DNA of 13,249 nucleotides. Source: an uncultured Christensenella sp. Lineage in GTDB: Bacteria; Bacillota; Clostridia; Christensenellales; UBA1242. Shown here piece after piece: positions 6,278 to 13,249 of this stretch (its first letter is position 1; the number at the start of each line of letters is the position of its first letter). Location: the NCBI GenBank assembly GCA_905195085.1, contig CAJJUK010000031.1, positions 1 to 13,249 on the forward strand, in the 5' to 3' direction. A program made the translations under genes and the position numbers. Below the pieces are notes generated by a model. That model ran no database searches. It was not told the origin of the DNA and saw only the letters and a program-made list of their open reading frames with translations.

Positions 6278-9200
6278 ATGAAGAAAATTCTCTTTGGGCT
6301 GTTCGCTGTGTTTATGTCTTTAGGACTGGCATGTGGCAGTGTTTTTATCATTGACACAACAGTTCATTCATTACAAGAACAATCTATTGAAAAAGAGAAT
6401 GAAGAAGATGAAGAGATTAAAGCAACTGCAAGTGGTTATTGGATGGATTATGCTAAAACCACAAGACCATCAGGAAGTGGGACATATAGCGATCCTTATA
6501 GAATAAATTCTGCACAAACGCTTGCAAATTTTGCATATATGGTAAATAATAATTATAAAAATTCTGATTCAGGATTGTTATATCAAGATGCATATGTGGA
6601 ATTAACGGCCAATATTGATTTATCTGCACATTATTGGACACCGATTGGATCAAGTGCTTATTCAACAACAAGTGGTTGGTGGATTTTTTCAAGCACCACT
6701 TGGCACCCTTATTATTTTGCAGGAAGTTTTGATGGAAATGGTTATACAATTTCAGGAATGACAATCAACGTGTCGGGGGCAGATGGAATTATAAGCGATT
6801 ATGTCAGTGGACATACATACGATTATGGGGATGAAACTGTAAACTTTACATTTAGAAATTGTGCAGCTATTGGATTTTTTGGATTGACGGTTGGTGCAAG
6901 AATAAAGAACTTTAATCTTGATAATGGGAGAATAAGTATATATAGTTCGGGTAATAGTAACAAGTCATTATGGACGCATGTTGGAGCAGTTGTTGGATTG
7001 CTTTCAGGGGGTTCAATCTCTAATGTTAAAAATGAGGGTGTAAGGATTTCTTATACTCAATATTCTGGAGATGGTGCAACTGCTTCATATTCCATGATGA
7101 TTGGTGGAGTTATTGGTACAACAATAGGCGGTGCGGCAGTTTCTTATTGCTCAAATTCTGCAAGTATTAGCGCTTATTTCTATGGCACTGCCAAGTTTAA
7201 TGAATTTGGTGTAGGAGGAATTGCGGGAGCTGTTTCTTACGATATTTACAGATGTGATTGTTCGGCAGATATTTATCTTGAGGCAAGAAGTTCAGGACAA
7301 ATTGCAAATACAGGTGTAGGTTTTGCTGGAATTGTTAGTCTTGTTAGATCAACAAAAGGTAATATGTGGTGTTATAAAAATGTTTTTAGTGGGACATTAA
7401 CCTATGATGTTGGTCCTGGTTCCTTGATAAATACTGTCGGAGGAATTGTTGCAAACCTTTTAAATATGTCTGGTTCTAGGTATAAAGTTTATGAATGTAC
7501 CAATTATGGAGATATTGAGGTAACAAATGTCTATAATACCTTTGTTGGTGGTGTAGTGGCAGTAAACCAAAGTAATGCAATTGAGATGTATAGTTGTTCA
7601 AACTTTGGAGATTTGAACTTAACTTTAAACTCTGATAACTGTACAGATAGTGGATATGGTGGAATTTTGGGTTGTAGTAGTGTAAATGGCTCTTATATTT
7701 ATAATTCTGCCAATTATGGCGACATCAATGTAAGGGCATCGAAAAGTATTAGAAACATTGGTGGAATTGCTGGCTGGATTTTAGACAACGGACTTATCAC
7801 TGCTTGCATAAATCATGGTGTCATTTCGGGAAGTTCAAACAGCAATTCAGTTGGTGGGATTGCTGGTCAAATAGGAAAAGAATATAAAAAAGGTAGCTGG
7901 TTTTTTGATGTTGGACACGAAGATGCCAAAACAAATGTTTTTATTTCAAACTGTATTAATTATAGTAGTGTTACAGGCAGTTCAAATTATGGACAAATTG
8001 TTGGCTTTATAAATGGTGAAAACAAAGTTTACAATTGTTATGGCAGAACCAATTATACATCTGGTTATGGTTCAAGCTCAAGTGGGACAAGAAAAGCTTA
8101 TTCAACCATTTTAGGTCTTTCATTTCTTACGGGCAATAATTGGACAACAGCATCGTATGCTGGGTACAGTTCAATTAAATTTTCTGTTTCTACAACTGTC
8201 AGTTCAAATTGGTATATGTCTCCACTTGTATATTATTATTACTCATCAACTGAAAGAACAGCCAAAGGTATGTCAACAAATTCAAATCAAAATATAATTG
8301 TACCGAAGGGCTCAGTTTCAACATATTCCAGAGTAGTTTTGCAATGGAGTAAACCTGGTGATGAAAATAATCAAAGCTATTCACATGAAGTGGGATATAT
8401 TTATTATAACGTTTGGAACTCTACAAAAAACAAGGTTGAGGCAAAAACAATAGAGAATAGTTCCACGGCATTTCCTTATTTGAATGGTGCTGATTACACT
8501 ATTTCATACAGAGCAGAAAATTTGCTTTGGCTTGAGTATAGGCCTGCACATTGGAACTTCTCAAAGTTTGAAATTAGATATAGTGATTCATCTGAGTATG
8601 AAAGATCTTACTCATATAGCACTATTTATGGTTCAAACGGTTCAAATAATAAAGTATATATAAGATTCAGAAATAATTCACTTGTGGATACAAGTTATTT
8701 GTATTTAAGGTTTACACTTGATAGTATAGCTCAAGAAGTAGACGTTTCAAACTATGTTTATAAATCCTATAATTCAACTCTCAATACTGACATTATTGCC
8801 TCAAACGATGGGGGAAAAGGGACTGTAAATTATGACACAAGTTCTCAAGCTTATGCATCAAAAAAAGCATATTACCATGATGATATATCATTAACTACAG
8901 TTCCAAATATTGGTTATGCTGTAAAGAAAATTGATAGAGTTAGCGAAGTAGGCAATGATACCATAATCACAAGTAATTTCAGTCAAACCGAATCTATAGA
9001 AGATCCTACAGGTTCAACGGGGTCATATACAACATCTTCTATATTATATAATTTCATAAATTTTGAGATTTATTATGTACCGATAGTTTATAAATATAAT
9101 ATCGTTTCTAACTGGGATTTTTCTCAATCACAAGAAAATATCAGTATGAAAGATATTTCAAACAACTATCAAATGCTTAGATATTTGACATTCTGTCATG

Positions 9201-11389
9201 AAGATCAAAAAGATAGTGATGTTAGTGGTGGAGACTTCTATTATAACTTGGAATACGGTTATGAATATTATTTCTATCTCATAGACACAACTAATTCAGC
9301 ACCTTCGGCGACTCCAAACTCTAAGTATCTTATTAAATCCGACACAACGGGGTATGTTACAAATGTTGAATTATCTTCGGATGATTTGATTGATGGCCTT
9401 AGTAAACTGAATAATGCTCTTAATAAACTTGATTTCACAATTTATATTGAAAGAAAAGCAATTGATTATAATATTCAATTGCATAATATGATTACATCGT
9501 ATAAGGACACTGATTTATATACAGAAGTCTCTTCAGAGAATTTTCAAAATCTTGTTTTTGGCGATATCAGTTCGACAGATTATCACAGATACTTTGGTGA
9601 AGAAATGCCAAAATATAGTGATGGAATCTTTGAGAGTTTTGATGGAACATCATTGATTGAGGGATTTAAAGTTACAAGTGATGATACAAAAACTATAGAG
9701 GTTACTGTAATAACAAGTTATGGTGCGGAAAATTATGGATATTTGCGTAGTAAATATTCTTTTGAAAATAGTGGCTCTGGTTCCCTGTCACAAGAATTTG
9801 AGTTGGAAAAGGCTAATTTCTCAGATGTCTTAAAAACATATATAAATTATTTTAGAGATAAAAACCAAAGTAAACTAGATTCAAGAACTCTAGATGTTTA
9901 TGTTTATAGTGTCTTACAGTCTTACTATATTGATGGGGAAAAACAAATTGATGGCAGCATAGTTTCTGATAATTCTGTGGAGATAATATTAACTACGCAA
10001 GAAAATGGTGGGACAGGTTTTAATGAAAATGACAGGTTAGATTTCAGTAACCAATCTATTCATTACTATGCACCTGTTACACTTGTTGCTAAAATTCCGG
10101 ATGGATGCGATTTTATTGGTTGGTATTTAGATAACAAATTATTATCGTTAGATACTGAATATACATTTATCAACAACAGTCTTTTTTGGACATTTGGTGA
10201 CTTATCAATTACTGCAGCCTACACAACTTATAAAACCGTTAGGGATCTTAACAACTACACAGAAAGTGTAAATAGAAAAGTGTATTCTGTAAGTTCTGCA
10301 GACGATTTGGTTTGGTTGAGTGAGCAAGTGTCAAAAGGAAACACATTTGATGGAGTTACTTTCAACCAGACCGCTGATATTGATATGTCAGGAGTTGTCT
10401 TTAATCCTATTGGTTCACCAGAAACTCCATTTAAAGGAATTTATAACGGGAAGAATTACATCATTAAAAATCTAAGTTTAACTAAGAGTGAATATAATTT
10501 GTCATATCGTGGACTTTTTGGCTATGTTGATGAGGCAGTTATTAAAAACTTGACTATAAAAGACTCAGAAATCAAAGGTTACTCATACATTGGAAGTTTA
10601 ATTGGTTATGCAAAAAATTCCACACTTGAAAGTTTGAATAGTTACGAATGTAAAGTATATTCAATAAATGATGTATATAGTGGCACAAGTCTTTCATTAG
10701 ATACTTACTCAGAATTTTCTTATTATAATATCTATGGCAATCAAACAAGATTATATTTAACAACAGATGTTGAATTGGAAGAGTTTGAAAAACAAATTGC
10801 TTGTGGTGGCATTGTTGGATATGCAGAAAATTGCACGTTCTTTGCTTGTTCAACAAATGAAGGATTTATAAGGGGAGCGTTCTATGTTGGAGGCATTGTT
10901 GGATATGCAAGTAATAGTACCTTAACTCAATGTTACTCTAACACTCAAATGTATAGTCTTTCAGTTAGATATGAAACTGAGACAGTGGAGGTAGACGGAG
11001 AATCTTATCAACTTTATCTTAGGGATTCGAGTGGAAATATTGTGGATAAGAAAATGTATGAAAATGTCACAATAAATGACCTTTGGCTTGGTGCAAGTTA
11101 TACATCAAATTGTTATGAAGACGGAGAATTGGTTTATCCTACTTTTAGCGATGATGGAATTAGTTTAGGTCAATTTATTTATAACGGGAATGGGAATTCC
11201 ATTTATGATTGTTATTTCTCAGTTCCTGAGAGCAAAAAAATTAGATTAATAGGAAATATTTCTAGCGAGAATGGCAGTTTAAGTGCAGTTAATGGTATCA
11301 TTTTCCCTGGTGAGAATGTAGACCTAGATTCAGATATTTGGATTACTGTAAATGGGAAGACTACATTGAAGGTGTTCTATTGGGCATAG
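6278..11389 (+). CDS. Giant exported GLUG-repeat / beta-helix surface protein (putative adhesin)
   Basis: Predicted secreted protein of 1703 residues. Residues 1-25 (MKKILFGLFA onward) form a signal peptide or membrane anchor; an acidic stretch follows (EKENEEDEE, 38-46). Lobe 1 (about 76-590) opens with a cap module (SAQTLANF, TANIDLS, WTPIGS, FAGSFDGNGYTI). About nine repeats of GLUG type follow, of the form VGGIAG...C-x-N-x-G-D-I (for example 311-332, 386-413, 422-446, 459-483, 493-516). The middle (about 640-1330) is Tyr/Ser/Asn-rich. It contains GGKGTVNY (845-852), and GWYLDNK (1281-1287) followed by ITAAYT (1311-1316), resembling InlB-type or Listeria-Bacteroides repeat modules. Lobe 2 (about 1338-1560) repeats the cap (SADDLVWL, TADIDMS, FNPIGS, FKGIYNGKNYII) with four GLUG units. 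There is no LPXTG motif and no C-terminal membrane segment. An adhesive or extracellular role is inferred from GLUG families; ligand and anchoring are unknown. The start is the ATG before MKKIL; an ATG 13 codons upstream falls within the promoter. Confidence 0.9.
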   Translation: MKKILFGLFAVFMSLGLACGSVFIIDTTVHSLQEQSIEKENEEDEEIKATASGYWMDYAKTTRPSGSGTYSDPYRINSAQTLANFAYMVNNNYKNSDSGLLYQDAYVELTANIDLSAHYWTPIGSSAYSTTSGWWIFSSTTWHPYYFAGSFDGNGYTISGMTINVSGADGIISDYVSGHTYDYGDETVNFTFRNCAAIGFFGLTVGARIKNFNLDNGRISIYSSGNSNKSLWTHVGAVVGLLSGGSISNVKNEGVRISYTQYSGDGATASYSMMIGGVIGTTIGGAAVSYCSNSASISAYFYGTAKFNEFGVGGIAGAVSYDIYRCDCSADIYLEARSSGQIANTGVGFAGIVSLVRSTKGNMWCYKNVFSGTLTYDVGPGSLINTVGGIVANLLNMSGSRYKVYECTNYGDIEVTNVYNTFVGGVVAVNQSNAIEMYSCSNFGDLNLTLNSDNCTDSGYGGILGCSSVNGSYIYNSANYGDINVRASKSIRNIGGIAGWILDNGLITACINHGVISGSSNSNSVGGIAGQIGKEYKKGSWFFDVGHEDAKTNVFISNCINYSSVTGSSNYGQIVGFINGENKVYNCYGRTNYTSGYGSSSSGTRKAYSTILGLSFLTGNNWTTASYAGYSSIKFSVSTTVSSNWYMSPLVYYYYSSTERTAKGMSTNSNQNIIVPKGSVSTYSRVVLQWSKPGDENNQSYSHEVGYIYYNVWNSTKNKVEAKTIENSSTAFPYLNGADYTISYRAENLLWLEYRPAHWNFSKFEIRYSDSSEYERSYSYSTIYGSNGSNNKVYIRFRNNSLVDTSYLYLRFTLDSIAQEVDVSNYVYKSYNSTLNTDIIASNDGGKGTVNYDTSSQAYASKKAYYHDDISLTTVPNIGYAVKKIDRVSEVGNDTIITSNFSQTESIEDPTGSTGSYTTSSILYNFINFEIYYVPIVYKYNIVSNWDFSQSQENISMKDISNNYQMLRYLTFCHEDQKDSDVSGGDFYYNLEYGYEYYFYLIDTTNSAPSATPNSKYLIKSDTTGYVTNVELSSDDLIDGLSKLNNALNKLDFTIYIERKAIDYNIQLHNMITSYKDTDLYTEVSSENFQNLVFGDISSTDYHRYFGEEMPKYSDGIFESFDGTSLIEGFKVTSDDTKTIEVTVITSYGAENYGYLRSKYSFENSGSGSLSQEFELEKANFSDVLKTYINYFRDKNQSKLDSRTLDVYVYSVLQSYYIDGEKQIDGSIVSDNSVEIILTTQENGGTGFNENDRLDFSNQSIHYYAPVTLVAKIPDGCDFIGWYLDNKLLSLDTEYTFINNSLFWTFGDLSITAAYTTYKTVRDLNNYTESVNRKVYSVSSADDLVWLSEQVSKGNTFDGVTFNQTADIDMSGVVFNPIGSPETPFKGIYNGKNYIIKNLSLTKSEYNLSYRGLFGYVDEAVIKNLTIKDSEIKGYSYIGSLIGYAKNSTLESLNSYECKVYSINDVYSGTSLSLDTYSEFSYYNIYGNQTRLYLTTDVELEEFEKQIACGGIVGYAENCTFFACSTNEGFIRGAFYVGGIVGYASNSTLTQCYSNTQMYSLSVRYETETVEVDGESYQLYLRDSSGNIVDKKMYENVTINDLWLGASYTSNCYEDGELVYPTFSDDGISLGQFIYNGNGNSIYDCYFSVPESKKIRLIGNISSENGSLSAVNGIIFPGENVDLDSDIWITVNGKTTLKVFYWA

Positions 11390-11414
11390 TTATAAGGAAA
11401 ATATATTAAAAATG

Positions 11415-11439
11415 AAAGACCGAGAAATCGGTCTTTTTT
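11415..11439 (+). terminator. Rho-independent terminator after the giant gene
   Basis: AAAGACCGA (11415-11423) and TCGGTCTTT (11428-11436) form a perfect 9-bp stem with a GAAA tetraloop and a run of T. It separates the giant gene from the pdaB unit. Confidence 0.93.
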
Positions 11440-11517
11440 ATTGTCTTTTGTTCTAATGGCGAAGAAAAATCTATATAAATATTATGTATTTGTCAAATTC
11501 GACATTTCAGGACAATA

Positions 11518-11536
11518 TTTGTTTATTTGAAACAAA
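11518..11536. promoter_or_regulatory. Small inverted repeat upstream of the pdaB promoter
   Basis: TTTGTTT (11518-11524) and AAACAAA (11530-11536) are perfect 7-base arms around ATTTG, eight bases before the -35 box. It could be a regulator site. AT-rich arms of this size also arise by chance. Apart from this and the promoter, the spacer 11440-11590 shows nothing further. Confidence 0.25.
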
Positions 11537-11543
11537 ATAAGCA

Positions 11544-11572
11544 TTGCCAGGAATCTTGAATAGGTATAAAAT
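11544..11572 (+). promoter_or_regulatory. Promoter of the pdaB-SSB unit
   Basis: TTGCCA (11544-11549), a 17-base spacer and TAAAAT (11567-11572) fit a housekeeping sigma promoter. The initiation site would be about 11 bases upstream of the ATG at 11591, leaving room for the GAGG site at 11579-11582. I did not find a sporulation sigma-factor consensus. Confidence 0.55.
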
Positions 11573-11590
11573 AAAAGCGAGGTTTGTATA

Positions 11591-12355
11591 ATGCATTTCT
11601 ATGTTATCAAATCAAGAACAATGAAAATTTTTGTTGCTATGGTTTTGGTCGCTGTGCTGTTGTCAGTTTCTATCAATGGGACAACTTCTGCTCAAGTTTA
11701 TTTTGGTTACTCCACTCGAAAAGTTCCAATTTACAACGTTGAAACAGAAGAAAAGCAGGTTGCCATTTCTTTCGATGCTGCATGGGGTGCTGACAAAACG
11801 CAGGGAATCATTGATATTCTTGAAGAATTTGATTGCTCTGCAACTTTCTTCCTTGTGGGCTTCTGGGTTGACGATTACACAGATATGGTTAAAGCAATTG
11901 ATGATGCAGGCTTAGAGATTGGAACTCACTCCAACACACATCCTGACATGGTTAAACTTGACAAAGCCACCATGAAAAGTGAGTTGGAAACATCAATCTC
12001 AAAAATCAAAGCTGTCACTGGAAAAGATGTTTCGCTTTTTAGAGCACCTTTTGGCTCGTATAACAATGACCTTTTGGATACAGCCGAAAGTTTGAATTTG
12101 AAGACAATTCAGTGGGACGTTGACAGTCTTGATTGGAAAGGACTTTCTGCTTCAGAAATTGCAAACAGAGTTTTGGGAAGAGTGAAAAACGGCTCAATCA
12201 TTTTGATGCATAACAACTCTGACAATGTTTTGGATGGGCTGAGATTGATTTTGAACAAACTTAAAATTCAAGGTTACAAAGTCACAAGCATTTCAGAATT
12301 GATTTATCAAGACGACTACACCATAGACAGAAATGGAGTTCAACACAAAAATTAG
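11591..12355 (+). CDS. pdaB: PdaB-family polysaccharide deacetylase (NodB/CE4 fold), membrane-anchored or exported
   Basis: CE4 deacetylase of 254 residues that would remove acetyl groups from a wall polysaccharide, probably peptidoglycan, outside the membrane. The opening MHFYVIKSRT followed by a hydrophobic segment (about 12-28) is the PdaB-type N-terminus and supports this start; GAGG (11579-11582) lies eight bases before the ATG. Motif 1 is SFDAAWG (60-66, Asp62). The usual second Asp of TFDDG is absent, as in other PdaB proteins (FDxxWG). The metal site is H113-SNT-H117. RAPFG is at 151-155, the WDVDSLDWK region at 175-183, and LMHN at 205-208 (His207). The C-terminus LIYQDDYTIDRNGVQ matches what I recall of clostridial members. 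PdaB acts in sporulation in Bacillus; whether this organism sporulates cannot be seen here. Its TAG stop overlaps the ribosome-binding site of the next gene. Confidence 0.92.
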   Translation: MHFYVIKSRTMKIFVAMVLVAVLLSVSINGTTSAQVYFGYSTRKVPIYNVETEEKQVAISFDAAWGADKTQGIIDILEEFDCSATFFLVGFWVDDYTDMVKAIDDAGLEIGTHSNTHPDMVKLDKATMKSELETSISKIKAVTGKDVSLFRAPFGSYNNDLLDTAESLNLKTIQWDVDSLDWKGLSASEIANRVLGRVKNGSIILMHNNSDNVLDGLRLILNKLKIQGYKVTSISELIYQDDYTIDRNGVQHKN

Positions 12356-12361
12356 GGAGGG
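12355..12361 (+). promoter_or_regulatory. Shine-Dalgarno site overlapping the pdaB stop
   Basis: GGGAGGG begins on the last base of the pdaB TAG and lies four bases before ATG 12366. It rejects the upstream in-frame ATG at 12333 and suggests translational coupling. Confidence 0.8.
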
Positions 12362-12365
12362 AATT

Positions 12366-13061
12366 ATGGATTACGATAGATTAAAAGAAGGAGTAACAAA
12401 TTTTGCACAAATTTCAGGTCAAATTTGTGAAGAGCCAAAAAAATCGCATCAAGTTGAAGGGGAATATTTTTACGAATTCAAAGTGGAAGTTGAAAGACTT
12501 TCAAAAGTTAAGGATATCATTCCTGTCACCATTTCAGAGAGAGCTATTGTAGGGCAAAACTTGCATGTCGGTGACTTTGTTAAAGCAACTGGAGAATATC
12601 GAAGCTACAATAAATTGCAGGACGAAAGAAGCAGATTGATTTTGCATCTGTTTGCAAAAGATTTGAGTGTTTTGAATGCTGAACAACAGCAAGAAAATCT
12701 TTATGTCAACGAAGTTAAGTTGGTGGGGTATGTCTGCAAAGAACCTACTTACAGAAAGACTCCTTTTGACAGAGAAATTTGTGACGTTCTTTTGGCAGTT
12801 AATCGTCCAAACTTTCATAAGTCAGATTATGTTCCTTGCATTATGTGGGGACTCAATGCTAGATTTATGGCAAGTCAAAGCATAGGCTGCAAGGTTGAAC
12901 TTGTTGGAAGAATTCAGTCTAGGGAATACACAAAAACACTTCCAAATGACGAAGTGGAAAAGAAAACTGCTTATGAGGTTTCTTGTCAGAGAATTGCCAT
13001 CATTTCAAATGTCGCAAACATGCAACCGCAAAATCAAGAGAGAAACAAAGATATCATTTAA
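12366..13061 (+). CDS. SSB-like protein with two tandem OB folds
   Basis: Predicted single-stranded DNA-binding protein of 231 residues. The first OB-like domain spans about 12-105 (AQISGQICEEP, FYEFKVEVERLS, GDFVKATGEYRSY, LILHLFAKDL). The second spans about 111-212 and is clearly SSB-like (VNEVKLVGYVCKEPTYRKTPFDREICDV in segments, LAVNRP at 143-148, YVPCIMWG at 155-162, KVELVGRIQSREY at 176-188). There is no acidic SSB tail (canonical DDDIPF); the C-terminus is Asn/Gln-rich and ends KDII, so contacts with partners of ordinary SSB may be missing. The layout matches a two-domain SSB family that I recall from Clostridia; its specific role is unknown to me. It follows pdaB with a ten-base gap, and a terminator closes the unit. 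DNA binding is inferred from the fold. Confidence 0.85.
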   Translation: MDYDRLKEGVTNFAQISGQICEEPKKSHQVEGEYFYEFKVEVERLSKVKDIIPVTISERAIVGQNLHVGDFVKATGEYRSYNKLQDERSRLILHLFAKDLSVLNAEQQQENLYVNEVKLVGYVCKEPTYRKTPFDREICDVLLAVNRPNFHKSDYVPCIMWGLNARFMASQSIGCKVELVGRIQSREYTKTLPNDEVEKKTAYEVSCQRIAIISNVANMQPQNQERNKDII

Positions 13062-13064
13062 TGG

Positions 13065-13092
13065 GAGATTATATGTTATAATCTCTTTTTTT
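13065..13092 (+). terminator. Rho-independent terminator after the SSB-like gene
   Basis: GAGATTATA (13065-13073) and TATAATCTC (13077-13085) form a perfect 9-bp stem with a TGT loop, followed by seven T. It begins four bases after the stop codon. Confidence 0.9.
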
Positions 13093-13110
13093 AAAAATTA
13101 TATAAAATGT

Positions 13111-13138
13111 TTGAAAAATATTAATTTTTTGTTATAAT
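13111..13138 (+). promoter_or_regulatory. Leaderless-type promoter of the edge lipoprotein gene
   Basis: TTGAAA (13111-13116), a 16-base spacer and a perfect TATAAT (13133-13138) end six bases before ATG 13145. The geometry is identical to that of the giant gene. The spacer also ends in a T run and GT, as at 6257-6265. There is no Shine-Dalgarno site. Confidence 0.65.
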
Positions 13139-13144
13139 AAACAT

Positions 13145-13249
13145 ATGAAGAAAATACTTTTTGCATTTTTATTTGTTATTTTAGGTTTTTCTCTCACGAC
13201 AGGTGGAGTGGTTTTATTGTCTGGCTGTTCTTCTTCTCAAACTGAAAAT
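13145..13249 (+). CDS. Lipoprotein, N-terminal fragment (3' end off window)
   Basis: Thirty-five codons are visible, open to the right edge. MKK is followed by a hydrophobic core and a lipobox LSGC (25-28), then SSSQTEN. This is a classic lipoprotein signal peptide; Cys28 would be lipid-modified and the mature protein held on the outer face of the membrane. The function lies beyond the window. Its first 11 coding bases are identical to those of the giant GLUG gene, its signal peptide starts the same way (MKKILF), and both have the same leaderless promoter layout. It may therefore be a related surface protein, but the visible part cannot show that. Confidence 0.8.
   Translation, partial: MKKILFAFLFVILGFSLTTGGVVLLSGCSSSQTEN

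Noticed and set aside
6323..6337. Possible lipobox in the giant protein (GLAC, Cys19)
   Set aside because: The -3 position is Gly rather than Leu, and the hydrophobic stretch continues past the Cys. It is not a convincing lipoprotein signal, unlike LSGC in the edge gene.
6278..11389. CRISPR-like or DNA-level tandem repeats in the giant gene
   Set aside because: The periodicity is in the protein (GLUG motifs) and the underlying codons have diverged; no near-identical DNA repeats with uniform spacing were seen.
11771..11790. Loss of the second catalytic-motif Asp in the deacetylase as a sign of inactivation
   Set aside because: FDxxWG in place of FDDG is normal in PdaB-type proteins, and the other catalytic motifs are intact.

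Overview
The window is AT-rich DNA from a bacterium using the standard code (TGA is a genuine stop and TGG codes Trp). A PdaB-type deacetylase, a two-OB-fold SSB-like protein typical of Clostridia, a MurG with the HESD variant motif and good Shine-Dalgarno sites together suggest a low-GC Firmicute, most likely an uncultured, host-associated member of the Clostridia. This placement is inferred from family features, not from a marker search.

Layout. Positions 1-946 (minus strand) hold the 5' nine-tenths of murG, running off the left edge. A 240-bp divergent spacer follows, with a 24-bp near-perfect palindrome at 1031-1054. At 1187-6024 lies a type IIA topoisomerase pair: a GyrB/ParE subunit and then a GyrA/ParC subunit. 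The A subunit carries an unusual ~150-residue disordered N-terminal tail and has no canonical GyrA box, which together with other details favours topoisomerase IV over gyrase. The pair ends at a strong intrinsic terminator (6025-6056).

A 220-bp spacer with duplicated promoter-like repeats leads to a 1703-residue exported giant (6278-11389). It has two GLUG/beta-helix lobes separated by a ~690-residue middle part, and is probably a surface adhesin. It ends at another intrinsic terminator (11415-11439). Next come a pdaB-like polysaccharide deacetylase and a tandem OB-fold SSB-like gene, tightly coupled and closed by a third terminator (13065-13092). At the right edge starts a lipoprotein gene (13145 onward, truncated).

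The most notable signal is regulatory. The giant surface-protein gene and the edge lipoprotein gene both lack a ribosome-binding site. Both have TATAAT exactly 6 nt before the ATG and a -35-like hexamer 16 nt further upstream, so both are predicted to make leaderless mRNAs. All five other genes in the window have recognisable Shine-Dalgarno sites. The two leaderless genes also share the first 11 coding bases and a similar signal-peptide start (MKKILF). This looks like a separate expression mode for exported proteins in this organism.

No tRNA, rRNA, CRISPR array or insertion sequence was seen. No spacer between genes exceeds about 300 bases.
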